This document shows, piece after piece, positions 1 to 8,060 of a DNA stretch of 64,000 nucleotides. Each line of letters opens with the position of its first letter. Within the stretch, counting starts at the first letter, position 1. The notes beneath the pieces are model-generated. The model was not told where the DNA came from. It saw only the letters and a program-made list of their open reading frames with translations, and did not search any database. The DNA lies in contig NZ_SOMG01000011.1 in the NCBI RefSeq assembly GCF_004402045.1, positions 496,001-560,000 of the forward strand, in the 5' to 3' direction. Source of the DNA: Lelliottia nimipressuralis (GTDB lineage: Bacteria > Pseudomonadota > Gammaproteobacteria > Enterobacterales > Enterobacteriaceae). Position numbers and translations under genes: made by a program.

Positions 1-1
1 G

Positions 2-454
2 GCGGCACACGCAGGTGTTTCTCGTCTGATGTACGTTATGGGCCGCGATGGCGTGTTCCCGACTCGTTTCTTCGGTTATGTGCATCCAAAATGGCGTACG
101 CCGGCGTGGAACGTGCTGCTGGTTGGCGCAATTGCTCTGCTGGCGATTAAATTTGACCTGGTGACGGCAACTGCGCTGATTAACTTCGGTGCGCTGGTGG
201 CGTTCACCTTCGTTAACCTCTCTGTGATCTCGCAGTTCTGGATCCGTGAGAAGCGCAACAAAACGCTGAAAGACCATTTCAACTATCTGGTACTGCCTGT
301 GTGTGGCGCGCTGACAGTGGGCGCTCTGTGGATTAACCTGGAAGAGAGCTCTATGGTTCTGGGTCTGATCTGGGGCGGTATCGGTCTGGTTTACCTGGCC
401 TGCGTCACGAAGAGCTTCCGTAACCCGGTTCCTCAGTACGAAGACGTTGCGTAA
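2..454 (+). CDS. plaP: Putrescine importer PlaP (APC permease), 3' part only
   Basis: The frame is open from the first bases of the window, so about 150 C-terminal residues of a permease are visible and the true start lies outside. The segment [11 protein letters not shown] and the following hydrophobic stretches (about four membrane helices) fit the C-terminal half of an APC-superfamily amino acid/polyamine transporter. E. coli PlaP (YeeF), an inner-membrane putrescine:proton symporter, lies beside sbcB in the same way. The identity rests on similarity to the remembered protein plus synteny; another APC permease at this spot is possible. Confidence 0.8.
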   Translation, partial: AAHAGVSRLMYVMGRDGVFPTRFFGYVHPKWRTPAWNVLLVGAIALLAIKFDLVTATALINFGALVAFTFVNLSVISQFWIREKRNKTLKDHFNYLVLPVCGALTVGALWINLEESSMVLGLIWGGIGLVYLACVTKSFRNPVPQYEDVA

Positions 455-457
455 TAC

Positions 458-530
458 CGTGTCGGGTGGCGGCTACGCCTAACCCGACCTACAAAACCCG
501 TAGGCCCGCGTAAGCGCAGCGCCACCGGGC
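458..530. repeat. REP/BIME-like palindromic element
   Basis: GC-rich imperfect palindromes of the type GTCGGGTGGCG...CGCCACCGGGC lie between the convergent plaP and sbcB genes. Similar units recur at 7981-8050 and 13797-13866. This is the usual extragenic location for REP elements, which can stabilise 3' ends of mRNA. Confidence 0.7.
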
Positions 531-565
531 AAAAAAAACCGGAGACTATCGCCTCCGGTTTTTTT
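531..565. terminator. Bidirectional rho-independent terminator (plaP/sbcB)
   Basis: An A-run, the stem ACCGGAG/CTCCGGT and a T-run form a symmetric hairpin between two convergent genes, so it can end transcription from both sides. Confidence 0.85.
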
Positions 566-576
566 ATCTCTGAATT

Positions 577-2013
577 TCAGACTATCTCTTGTGCGTACTT
601 GAACAACGCTTTCAGCAGCGCCTGCTTCTCTTCATTCCCTTCGTATTGGCCGTAAAGCATCTCCAGCTCCTGTGCGTAGTTGTGCAGATACTCTGGCGTA
701 AACACGTTGCGACGATGCTGCAGCCAGCGTTCCTGCTCTGCTTCATCCAGCGTGCCGGGGTAGTTACGCGCGCGGTAATTAAACATCAGTTTTTCGATGC
801 GTTTATCGGCGAAAGTGATATCCAGCGCCGGTAAGTTACGCGGCTCGGTTTGCAGCACGATATTCATGGCCGCGCGATCGGCATCGCTGAAGAACCCGTT
901 GTACAGCTGGGCATCCACGTTTTCTGACGGCACGAACGGCTCGGCTTCGGCAAAGATGGCGACCACTTTCTCACGCACCTGCGGCTTTTCACGCAGTACT
1001 TTCAGGTTATCGAGGCAGTGCTGTCGGTTAATGCCCAGTCTGTCGGCATCTTCCGGGCGCAGCGTATTCGCCTGCGCCAGTACCGGGCATTTATTGATAT
1101 GCACCAGTTTGACCGGCACCGCAGGCAGATCGCCGAGTTCATTTTTCGGGGTGTACAGCCGTTCGCGCAGGGTATCGCTGTCGAGCTCCAGCAGCGGCGA
1201 AATATCGCCGGCTAAATCCACCATGATGACCGCATTACGGTTGTCCGGATGCCACGCCAGCGGTGCGACCCAGCTGGTATTGCCGCGCCAGGCGCCAAAC
1301 ATGCCGGAAATATGCACCAGGGGTTTCATCTGCGGTACGTCGATAAGGGTCATGAGCTTCTGCTTGCTGCGATGGCTTAGCAGATACTCAAACAGCCGGG
1401 GCTGAGCGGCTTTCACCAGCCTCGCCATGGCAATGGTGGCATAGACGTCCGCCATCGCGTCGTGGGCATTGCTGTGCTCGATACCGTTGGCTCGCGTCAG
1501 GTGTTCCAGCCGGAAGCTCGTCAGTCCTTCCTCATTTTCCGGCCAGTTAATGCCTTCAGGACGCAGCGCATAACAGGCGCGCATGATGTCGAGTAAATCC
1601 CAGCGCGAATTACGGTTTTGCCAGCTCCAGGCATAGGGATCGTAGAAGTTGCGATAGAAGATGTTGCGCGTCACTTCGTCATCGAAACGGATGTTGTTGT
1701 AACCGACCACGCAGGTATGGGGGACGGTGAACAGATCGTGGATGCGGCGGGCGAATTCTGCCTCGCTAACGCCTTTTTCCCGCGCTTCCTGAGGCGTGAT
1801 CCCGGTGACCATGACCGCGCCCGGCTGCGGGAGGTAGTCATCAGCCGGTTTGCAGTAGAAGACCTCAGGCTCGCCAATGATGTTGAATTCGTCGTCGGTA
1901 CGGATGGCGGCAAACTGCGCCGGTCGGTCCAGCGCCGGGTGAGTGCCAAAGGTTTCGTAATCGTGGAACAAAAAAGTCGGGCGTGCGGCAGAGTCAGACA
2001 CCAGTAATACCAT
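577..2013 (-). CDS. sbcB: Exodeoxyribonuclease I
   Basis: ExoI degrades single-stranded DNA 3' to 5' in recombination and mismatch repair. The DEDDh exonuclease signature is visible: FHDYETFG near residues 16-23 (first Asp and Glu), YNNIRFDD further on, and NAHDAMADV with the catalytic His and last Asp. The C-terminal ExoI-specific region follows and ends in a YAQEIV-like tail as in E. coli. The frame is open to 2052, but I prefer the ATG at 2013 (478 aa), close to the 475 aa of E. coli. A GTG at 2002 behind an AGGA is an alternative start. It is convergent with plaP and diverges from dacD, the E. coli order. Confidence 0.95.
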   Translation of the reverse strand: MVLLVSDSAARPTFLFHDYETFGTHPALDRPAQFAAIRTDDEFNIIGEPEVFYCKPADDYLPQPGAVMVTGITPQEAREKGVSEAEFARRIHDLFTVPHTCVVGYNNIRFDDEVTRNIFYRNFYDPYAWSWQNRNSRWDLLDIMRACYALRPEGINWPENEEGLTSFRLEHLTRANGIEHSNAHDAMADVYATIAMARLVKAAQPRLFEYLLSHRSKQKLMTLIDVPQMKPLVHISGMFGAWRGNTSWVAPLAWHPDNRNAVIMVDLAGDISPLLELDSDTLRERLYTPKNELGDLPAVPVKLVHINKCPVLAQANTLRPEDADRLGINRQHCLDNLKVLREKPQVREKVVAIFAEAEPFVPSENVDAQLYNGFFSDADRAAMNIVLQTEPRNLPALDITFADKRIEKLMFNYRARNYPGTLDEAEQERWLQHRRNVFTPEYLHNYAQELEMLYGQYEGNEEKQALLKALFKYAQEIV

Positions 2014-2211
2014 CCTGTTAAAAAATGACGTCACTATGGTAAACGATCGCACGGGTCAGACCGAATAAAAAGCACCGCCGTGGTACAAATTTGCGTGCCA
2101 GCTTCAGCGGAAAACCTGCGTCCTGTCACATTTTTTTGCAATTAAGCCAGGTAACGACATCAGAACTCCCGTAAAAAGGTCATCGATTTTTAATGACCTG
2201 AGGATATACCG

Positions 2212-3378
2212 TTGAAACGCCGTCTGTTTATTGCTGTTTCTTTACTCGCTTCGAGTGTCTCATCTGCTTTTGCGGCCGAACCACTGGATTTTTCGCCGCA
2301 GCCTCCGGCCATTCAGGCTGGCTCCTGGGTGCTGATGGATTACACGACTGGTCAGATCTTAACGGCGGGCAACGAACATCAACAACGTAATCCGGCGAGC
2401 CTTACCAAGCTGATGACGGGCTATGTGGTGGATCGGGCCATTGATAGCCATCGCATTACGCCTGACGACATTGTCACCGTAGGACGTGATGCGTGGGCAA
2501 AAGGGAACCCGGTGTTTGACGGCTCGTCGCTGATGTTTCTGAAAGAGGGCGATCGCGTCTCCGTGCGCGATTTGAGCCGCGGTCTGATTGTCGATTCCGG
2601 TAACGATGCCTGCGTGGCGCTGGCCGATCACGTGGCGGGCGGCCAGCCGCAGTTTGTGAAGATGATGAATGACTATGTGCAAAAGCTGAACCTGCGCGAT
2701 ACGCACTTTGAAACCGTCCACGGTCTGGACGCGCCGGGCCAGCACAGCTCAGCTTATGATCTGGCCGTACTCTCCCGGGCTATCATCCACGGCGAGCCTG
2801 AGTTTTACCATATGTACAGCGAAAAGAGCCTCACCTGGAATGGGATCACCCAGCAAAACCGCAACGGACTGCTGTGGGATAAAACCATGAACGTGGACGG
2901 ACTTAAAACGGGGCATACCTCGGGGGCGGGTTTTAACCTGATTGCGTCCGCCGTTGACGGCCAGCGCCGTTTAATCGCGGTAGTCATGGGGGCGGACAGC
3001 CCGAAAGGGCGTGAGGACCAGGCCCGGAAACTCCTGCACTGGGGGCAGCAGAATTTTGATACGGTTCAGATCCTGCACAACGGTAAAAAAGTGGGGACAG
3101 AGCGTATCTGGTACGGCGATAAGGAGCAGGTGAAACTGGGCACTGACCAGGACTTCTGGCTGGCCCTGCCGAAAGCGGAAGTGCCGAACATCAAAGCCAA
3201 ATACGTGCTGGATAAAAAAGAGCTGGAAGCGCCAATTGCTGCGCATCAGCGTGTCGGGGAGATCCAACTCTATGACCGCGACAAAGTGGTGGCACACTGG
3301 CCGCTGGTGACGCTGGAAGCCGTTGATAAAGGTGGTCTGTTCTCCCGCATGAGCGATTATTTGCATCACACGCTTTAA
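2212..3378 (+). CDS. dacD: D-alanyl-D-alanine carboxypeptidase DacD (PBP6b)
   Basis: This low-molecular-mass penicillin-binding protein trims the terminal D-Ala from peptidoglycan pentapeptides in the periplasm. It has a signal peptide (residues 1-22, ending SAFA/AE), the SxxK motif S63-L-T-K66 with the nucleophile, the SxN motif S129-G-N131, KTG at 232-234, and the C-terminal PBP5-like beta domain. The start is TTG with TGAGG eight bases upstream; no ATG gives an intact signal peptide. Its 388 aa equals the E. coli length. A 10-bp inverted repeat follows the stop. Confidence 0.96.
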   Translation: MKRRLFIAVSLLASSVSSAFAAEPLDFSPQPPAIQAGSWVLMDYTTGQILTAGNEHQQRNPASLTKLMTGYVVDRAIDSHRITPDDIVTVGRDAWAKGNPVFDGSSLMFLKEGDRVSVRDLSRGLIVDSGNDACVALADHVAGGQPQFVKMMNDYVQKLNLRDTHFETVHGLDAPGQHSSAYDLAVLSRAIIHGEPEFYHMYSEKSLTWNGITQQNRNGLLWDKTMNVDGLKTGHTSGAGFNLIASAVDGQRRLIAVVMGADSPKGREDQARKLLHWGQQNFDTVQILHNGKKVGTERIWYGDKEQVKLGTDQDFWLALPKAEVPNIKAKYVLDKKELEAPIAAHQRVGEIQLYDRDKVVAHWPLVTLEAVDKGGLFSRMSDYLHHTL

Positions 3379-3385
3379 CTGCTGC

Positions 3386-3417
3386 TGAGCAGACTGGCAG
3401 GGTTGCGAGTCTGCTCA
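3386..3417 (+). terminator. Hairpin after dacD (weak terminator)
   Basis: TGAGCAGACT and AGTCTGCTCA form a perfect 10-bp stem with a 12-base loop directly after dacD. No T-run follows, so it may stabilise the 3' end rather than terminate efficiently. Confidence 0.5.
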
Positions 3418-3462
3418 CATAATAAACACTTCACGTTTGCTGAACGGTCAGAACTCGCTTTA

Positions 3463-3482
3463 TAGTGTATGTATATACAGTA
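3463..3482 (+). promoter_or_regulatory. LexA (SOS) box upstream of sbmC
   Basis: TAGTGTATGTATATACAGTA differs from the ideal LexA operator TACTGTATATATATACAGTA at two positions and ends 15 bases before the sbmC ATG. E. coli sbmC is known to be SOS-induced, so the site is functionally expected. Confidence 0.85.
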
Positions 3483-3497
3483 ATAAATGGAGGCAGC

Positions 3498-3971
3498 ATG
3501 GACTACAGCATTAAGCAGCAACAGAAACGTAAGATTGCCGGTTTTCATTTGGTCGGGCCGTGGGAACACACGGTAAAACAGGGCTTTGAACAGCTGGTGA
3601 TGTGGGTGGACGGGCGTAACATTCAGCCGCTGGAGTGGGTTGCGGTCTACTACGATAACCCCGATGAGGTCCCGGCAGAAAAACTGCGCTGTGATACGGC
3701 CGTCACGGTACCGGACGATTTCATCATTCCGGAAAACAGCGAAGGCGTCATGATGACGGAAATCGCGGCCGGTGATTATGCCGTGGCGACGGCGCGTGTG
3801 GAAAACTACGACTTTGCCACGCCGTGGTATCAGTTCTTTAATTCCCTGTTGCAGGACAATAAGTACCAGATGGCGCTCAAACCCTGCTTCGAGCGTTATC
3901 TCAATGACGGCAATGCGGACGGCTACTGGGATATTGAAATGTTTATCGCAGTAGAGCACAAAACGGTTTAA
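3498..3971 (+). CDS. sbmC: DNA gyrase inhibitor SbmC (GyrI)
   Basis: This 157-aa cytoplasmic protein of the GyrI-like fold protects gyrase from poisons such as microcin B17 and quinolones and modulates supercoiling. It carries the family's [18 protein letters not shown]-terminus, YYDNPDE, the ENSEGV segment and YWDIEMF near the end. The ATG at 3498 follows ATGGAGG; the frame extends further upstream, but that start would run through the LexA box. The length equals E. coli SbmC. A hairpin terminator follows. Confidence 0.95.
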   Translation: MDYSIKQQQKRKIAGFHLVGPWEHTVKQGFEQLVMWVDGRNIQPLEWVAVYYDNPDEVPAEKLRCDTAVTVPDDFIIPENSEGVMMTEIAAGDYAVATARVENYDFATPWYQFFNSLLQDNKYQMALKPCFERYLNDGNADGYWDIEMFIAVEHKTV

Positions 3972-3989
3972 GCCTGCTAAATGAAGGGT

Positions 3990-4022
3990 TTTTCAGCCGG
4001 AAGCGATCCGCCCGGCTGAAAA
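3990..4022 (+). terminator. Terminator-like hairpin between sbmC and yeeA
   Basis: TTTTCAGCCGG pairs with CCGGCTGAAAA (11 bp, 11-base loop) shortly after the sbmC stop. The T-rich arm lies on the 5' side, so on the plus strand it is a stable hairpin without a T-tail. Confidence 0.55.
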
Positions 4023-4063
4023 CACAGTACAATTGTGATTTGCCGTGTAGCTGGAGAGCGGGT

Positions 4064-5122
4064 GTGCGTCCCGACAAATCATTAACCCCTTTTGAAATTC
4101 GTTTGTACAAACACTACCGCGTGGTGCATGGGTGTCGCATCGCGCTGGCGTTCGTGTTGACGTTTGTCCTGGTCCGTTTGCTGGATGTTCCGGAAGGGAC
4201 GTGGCCGCTGATCACACTGGTAGTGGTGATGGGGCCCATCTCGTTTTGGGGAAACGTTGTCCCGCGCGCCTTCGAGCGAATTGGTGGGACCGTTTTAGGC
4301 TCGGCACTCGGGCTTATCGCCCTCAAGCTGGAGCTTATCTCGTTTCCGGTCATGCTGGCATGGTGCGGTGCCGCCATGTTCCTGTGCGGCTGGCTGGCGT
4401 TGGGCAAAAGACCGTATCAGGCGCTGCTGATTGGTATTACTCTCGCTGTGGTTGTCGGGGCGCCCGCCGGGGATATGACCACCGCGCTGTGGCGAAGCGG
4501 GGATGTCATCCTGGGGTCACTGCTGGCCATGCTCTTTACCGGTATCTGGCCGCAGCGTGCTTTTCTGCACTGGCGCATTCAGATGGCCAATTACGTCACC
4601 GCGTTTAACCGCGTCTATCAGGCTGGTTTTTCCCCCAATCTGGTTGAGCGTCCCCGGCTGGAAAAGCATCTGCAAACGATCCTTAACGACGTGGTCAAAA
4701 TGCGCGGACTGATCACGCCCGCCAGCAAAGAAACCCATATTCAGAAAGCGATTTTCGAAGCCATCCAGACGGTAAGCCGCAATCTGGTCTGTATGCTTGA
4801 ACTGCAGATCAACGCCCACTGGGCCTCGCGCCCCAGCCATTTGCTGATGCTTAACGCGCAGACCCTCAAAGAGACCCAGCAGATGACGCAGCAAACGTTG
4901 TTGACCATCGCTCATGCGCTCTATGAAGGTAACCCGCAACCGATACTGGCGAACAGCGAGCGGCTGAATGAGATCGTTGCGGAGCTGAAGCAGTTAATCA
5001 ATGAACGCCAGAGCGATAACGTGGCAGAAACGCCTATTCATGGCTATGTCTGGCTGAGTATGGAACTGGCGCGGCAGCTTGAGCTGTTATCGCATCTTAT
5101 TTGCCGGGCGCTGCGCAAATAA
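4064..5122 (+). CDS. yeeA: FUSC-family inner-membrane protein YeeA
   Basis: This protein belongs to the fusaric-acid-resistance/aromatic acid exporter-like (FUSC) family; the substrate of YeeA is unknown. It has about six hydrophobic segments in residues 20-170 (including the conserved FWGNVVPRAFERIGGT stretch between them) and a long helical cytoplasmic C-terminal half. I chose the GTG at 4064 (GGAG seven bases upstream) because the protein then starts VRPDKSLTPFE, aligning with remembered E. coli YeeA and giving exactly 352 aa. An upstream TTG at 4042 would add residues without a better ribosome site. Confidence 0.9.
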   Translation: MRPDKSLTPFEIRLYKHYRVVHGCRIALAFVLTFVLVRLLDVPEGTWPLITLVVVMGPISFWGNVVPRAFERIGGTVLGSALGLIALKLELISFPVMLAWCGAAMFLCGWLALGKRPYQALLIGITLAVVVGAPAGDMTTALWRSGDVILGSLLAMLFTGIWPQRAFLHWRIQMANYVTAFNRVYQAGFSPNLVERPRLEKHLQTILNDVVKMRGLITPASKETHIQKAIFEAIQTVSRNLVCMLELQINAHWASRPSHLLMLNAQTLKETQQMTQQTLLTIAHALYEGNPQPILANSERLNEIVAELKQLINERQSDNVAETPIHGYVWLSMELARQLELLSHLICRALRK

Positions 5123-5280
5123 AAGGCGTATGTGACGCCTGCTGCTTCGATTCAGCAGCAATTGGGGTTATGATAGCTTTAAACGATATACTCATTGTCA
5201 TTCGCAGCCGCTGTCAGTAAGGTTATTGTTACAACGGTTGCTTTAACGAATCCGAATCTCACATTATCAGGGGTGTAAAA

Positions 5281-5616
5281 ATGGAAACTACCAAGCCTTC
5301 GTTCCAGGATGTTCTGGAATTCGTCCGCCTGTTCCGCCGCAAAAACAAACTGCAGCGTGAAATCCAGGACGTTGAGAAGAAGATCCGTGACAACCAGAAG
5401 CGTGTTCTGCTGCTCGACAACCTGAGCGACTACATCAAGCCAGGCATGAGCGTTGAAGCTATTCAGGGCATCATCGCCAGCATGAAGAGCGACTATGAAG
5501 ACCGTGTTGATGACTACATCATCAAAAACGCTGAGCTGTCCAAAGAGCGTCGTGACATCTCTAAGAAGCTGAAAGTGATGGGCGAAATCAAGAACGGTGA
5601 AGCAAAAAGCGAATAA
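5281..5616 (+). CDS. yeeX: DUF496 protein YeeX
   Basis: This is a small, highly charged, mostly helical protein of 111 aa ([20 protein letters not shown] start; coiled-coil-like region at about residues 20-100). It is nearly identical to remembered E. coli YeeX except for a slightly longer tail. The function of the DUF496 family is not established. It is a single gene after a 158-base intergenic stretch and ends with a strong terminator. Confidence 0.93.
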   Translation: METTKPSFQDVLEFVRLFRRKNKLQREIQDVEKKIRDNQKRVLLLDNLSDYIKPGMSVEAIQGIIASMKSDYEDRVDDYIIKNAELSKERRDISKKLKVMGEIKNGEAKSE

Positions 5617-5631
5617 TCGCAGCGAATAGTG

Positions 5632-5665
5632 AAAAAGGCTCTCTGGTGACAGAGAGCCTTTTTTT
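5632..5665. terminator. Rho-independent terminator (yeeX and converging gene)
   Basis: AAAAAGGCTCTCTG and CAGAGAGCCTTTTTT form a symmetric stem with a short loop. It lies between yeeX and the converging gene whose stop codon overlaps its T-run, so it probably serves both. Confidence 0.9.
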
Positions 5666-5999
5666 ATGATTCAGAACGCGGCTGTAGCTGATAAATCCAG
5701 GCATTAACCTGTTTGCCTTCGAGGGTGGTCACCGTGACCTCAACCCGATCGTAGCCGTCTTCAAATTCATCCAGCATTTGCCAGTGTGTGGCGAGGTTAT
5801 CAGAGATAAACAGATAGCCTTCAACGCGTGGTCCATCGGGATGGAGCACAATCCCCGGGAAGTCTGCCGCAGCACCCCAGCCTCGTTCGTAAAACGTGCC
5901 GGATACGAAGCCAGCCAGCCATTCGCCGCCGATATTTTCAAGAATATGTGCATTAGAATGGCCCGGACGCAGCGTGCCGTAGACAAACAGAGCGTTCAT
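5664..5999 (-). CDS. Gamma-glutamylcyclotransferase-like (YtfP/AIG2 fold) protein
   Basis: This 111-aa protein starts with the family signature LFVYGTLRPGHSN and carries V-E-G-Y-L-F and LDEFEDGY, the segment that holds the acidic residue in GGCT-like enzymes. Family members release 5-oxoproline from gamma-glutamyl compounds or act on related amide substrates; the substrate here cannot be deduced. It is transcribed away from the neighbouring tRNA-Asn terminator and converges on yeeX. It is not part of the E. coli K-12 order I remember at this position. Confidence 0.8.
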   Translation of the reverse strand: MNALFVYGTLRPGHSNAHILENIGGEWLAGFVSGTFYERGWGAAADFPGIVLHPDGPRVEGYLFISDNLATHWQMLDEFEDGYDRVEVTVTTLEGKQVNAWIYQLQPRSES

Positions 6000-6018
6000 T
6001 TTCCCTCACCCGCAAAGC

Positions 6019-6047
6019 AAAAAGCCTGCTTTAAAAGCAGGCTTTTT
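6019..6047 (-). terminator. tRNA-Asn terminator (copy 1)
   Basis: A near-perfect palindrome, AAAAAGCCTGCTT/AAGCAGGCTTTTT, lies five bases beyond the tRNA 3' end. The same stem recurs after all four tRNA-Asn genes and once alone after cbl. Confidence 0.9.
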
Positions 6048-6052
6048 AAATT

Positions 6053-6128
6053 TGGCTCCTCTGACTGGACTCGAACCAGTGACATACGGATTAACAGTCC
6101 GCCGTTCTACCGACTGAACTACAGAGGA
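6053..6128 (-). tRNA. tRNA-Asn (GTT), copy 1
   Basis: A 76-nt cloverleaf with encoded CCA end, acceptor TCCTCTG/CAGAGGA, anticodon GTT in CTGTTAATC, and TTCGAGTCC in the T loop. The sequence is identical to the three other copies in the window. It is transcribed leftward from the promoter at 6145-6172. Confidence 0.97.
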
Positions 6129-6144
6129 ATCGTTGTGGAGGCTT

Positions 6145-6172
6145 ATCTTAGCGGCGAAAAAAGTTTTGTCAA
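6145..6172 (-). promoter_or_regulatory. Promoter of tRNA-Asn copy 1
   Basis: On the minus strand, TTGACA and TAAGAT are separated by 16 bases, about 17 bases before the tRNA. It differs from the promoters of the other copies in spacer and discriminator. Confidence 0.8.
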
Positions 6173-6262
6173 ACCTGATCTTAGGGAAAACCGACTGATT
6201 GCTGATTCTGTCGTCAGTTTGTTGTAAATCCACACATCTTTTTCTGGAAAATACTTTGCAGG

Positions 6263-7744
6263 ATGAGCTTTTCTCCCCCATCATTTGAAATGGAGTTTCA
6301 ACTTTTCTCGCTAAGGTCCATTTTGAACGTCACTGCCTCCTTACGCCAGGCGATAACGCGCACGCCATGGTATGCAAAACGTAAAAGCTATCGTGTTCTG
6401 TTCTGGCGTGAAATCACCCCTCTTGCTGTGCCTATCTTTCTGGAAAATACCTGCGTTCTGCTGATGGGGGTTCTGAGTACCTTCCTCGTGAGCTGGCTGG
6501 GGAAAGAGGCGATGGCTGGGGTCGGACTGGCGGACAGCTTTAACATGGTGGTGATCTCGTTCTTTGCCGCTATAGACCTCGGAACGACGGTTGTGGTGGC
6601 CTTTAGCCTTGGCAAGCTTGACCCCAAACGTGCGCGCGAGGCGGCCCGCCAGTCGCTGATGATCATGACCATTTTTTCGATCGTTCTGGCGGCGGTGATC
6701 CACTATTTCGGTAAAGAGATTATCGATTTTGTCGCCGGGGAAGCCACGAACGAGGTTAAAGACCTGGCGCTGACCTACCTGGAAATGACCGTCTTAAGCT
6801 ATCCGGCAGCGGCCATTGCGCTGATTGGCAGCGGTGCGCTGCGCGGGGCGGGCAACACCAAAATCCCGCTGCTGATCAACGGCGGGATGAATATCCTGAA
6901 TATTATTATCAGCAGCTTGCTGATCTACGGTGCGTTCTCGTGGGAGGGGCTGGGGTTCGTCGGTGCCGGACTGGGGTTAACCATTTCACGCTATATCGGT
7001 GCGGTGGCCATCATCGGGGTGCTGATGGCGGGGTTCACGCCTTCGCTGCGTCTTACGCTGAAAAGCTATTTCCGTCCCTTTAATTTCGCCATTATCTGGG
7101 AAGTGATGGGGATCGGCATTCCTGCGAGTATTGAATCGGTGTTGTTTAACGGCGGGAAGCTGCTCACGCAGATGTTTGTCGCCGGGATGGGGACCGACGT
7201 TATCGCAGGTAACTTCATCGCCTTTTCCATCGCCTCGCTGATTAACCTGCCGGGCAATGCGCTGGGTTCGGCCTCGACCATCATCACGGGCAAACGGCTC
7301 GGGAAAGGGCAGATAGGGCAGGCAGAACGGCAGTTGCGTCACGTGTTCTGGCTGTCGACCATTGGGCTGACTCTGATCGCCTGGGGCACCGCGCCGTTTG
7401 CCGGGCTGATGGCCTCGTTCTATACCCATGAAGATGATGTTAAAGAGGTCGTAAAAGTCCTTATCTGGCTCAACGCAGCCTTTATGCCCATCTGGGCGGC
7501 CTCATGGGTTTTGCCCGCTGGGCTGAAAGGCGCGCGCGATGCCCGCTTTGCGATGTGGGTATCAATGCTCGGCATGTGGGGATGTCGCGTTGTCGCGGGG
7601 TATACGCTCGGGGTGATGCTCGGATGGGGGGTGATCGGCGTCTGGCTGGGGATGTTCCTTGACTGGGCCGTGCGGGGCGCGCTGTTCTACTGGCGTATGG
7701 TCAGCGGGCGCTGGCTGTGGAAATATCCTCGAAAGAATGCCTGA
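6263..7744 (+). CDS. yeeO: MATE-family transporter YeeO (flavin exporter)
   Basis: MATE proteins are twelve-helix inner-membrane exporters driven by cation gradients; E. coli YeeO is reported to export FMN/FAD. The two six-helix halves are visible, with the repeated motif-like segments AVPIFLENTCVLLMG near residue 55 and GIGIPASIESVLFNGG near residue 285, and GAGNTKIP in the loop after helix six. The start is uncertain: the ATG at 6263 has GCAGG directly adjoining, and an ATG at 6290 lacks a clear ribosome site. The gene lies between two tRNA-Asn copies, as in E. coli. Confidence 0.9.
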   Translation: MSFSPPSFEMEFQLFSLRSILNVTASLRQAITRTPWYAKRKSYRVLFWREITPLAVPIFLENTCVLLMGVLSTFLVSWLGKEAMAGVGLADSFNMVVISFFAAIDLGTTVVVAFSLGKLDPKRAREAARQSLMIMTIFSIVLAAVIHYFGKEIIDFVAGEATNEVKDLALTYLEMTVLSYPAAAIALIGSGALRGAGNTKIPLLINGGMNILNIIISSLLIYGAFSWEGLGFVGAGLGLTISRYIGAVAIIGVLMAGFTPSLRLTLKSYFRPFNFAIIWEVMGIGIPASIESVLFNGGKLLTQMFVAGMGTDVIAGNFIAFSIASLINLPGNALGSASTIITGKRLGKGQIGQAERQLRHVFWLSTIGLTLIAWGTAPFAGLMASFYTHEDDVKEVVKVLIWLNAAFMPIWAASWVLPAGLKGARDARFAMWVSMLGMWGCRVVAGYTLGVMLGWGVIGVWLGMFLDWAVRGALFYWRMVSGRWLWKYPRKNA

Positions 7745-7800
7745 CAATTGCGCGAAATGGAGAATAATTCGGCAAACGATCGGAAATATGCATTCTGCCT

Positions 7801-7829
7801 TTGACATCATGGGGGAGCATCGATAATAT
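7801..7829 (+). promoter_or_regulatory. Promoter of tRNA-Asn copy 2
   Basis: TTGACA and TAATAT with a 17-base spacer, followed by a GC-rich discriminator (GCGCCCCG) typical of stringently controlled stable RNA genes. The -35 and most of the spacer lie outside the inverted repeat, while the -10 lies inside it. Confidence 0.88.
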
Positions 7830-7847
7830 GCGCCCCGTTCACACGAT

Positions 7848-7923
7848 TCCTCTGTAGTTCAGTCGGTAGAACGGCGGACTGTTAATCCGTATGTCACTGG
7901 TTCGAGTCCAGTCAGAGGAGCCA
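7848..7923 (+). tRNA. tRNA-Asn (GTT), copy 2
   Basis: Identical to copy 1 but on the plus strand, 76 nt with encoded CCA. It has a consensus promoter upstream and a hairpin terminator downstream, and it sits inside the left arm of the inverted repeat. Confidence 0.97.
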
Positions 7924-7929
7924 AATTTG

Positions 7930-7957
7930 AAAAGCCTGCTTTAAAAGCAGGCTTTTT
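7930..7957 (+). terminator. tRNA-Asn terminator (copy 2)
   Basis: Stem AAAAGCCTGC/GCAGGCTTTT followed by further T residues, six bases after the tRNA CCA. Confidence 0.9.
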
Positions 7958-8060
7958 GCTTTTCTGCGTGTAGTAAAAAGTTGTCGGGTGGCGCTACGCT
8001 TACCCGACCTACGGATCGGTAGGCCGGGTAAGGCAAAGCCGCCACCCGGCAAAAACCGCA

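Larger units (their letters stand above)
7820..8054 (+). repeat. Left arm of 235-bp inverted repeat carrying tRNA-Asn copy 2
   Basis: From TCGATAATATGCG before the tRNA, through tRNA-Asn, its terminator and a REP-like palindrome to CCCGGCAAAA, this stretch is the reverse complement of 13793-14027. I found only two differing bases by eye (in the REP part, near 8035 and 8044). The arms bracket the aminopeptidase-amn-shiA-ldtA segment. Confidence 0.92.
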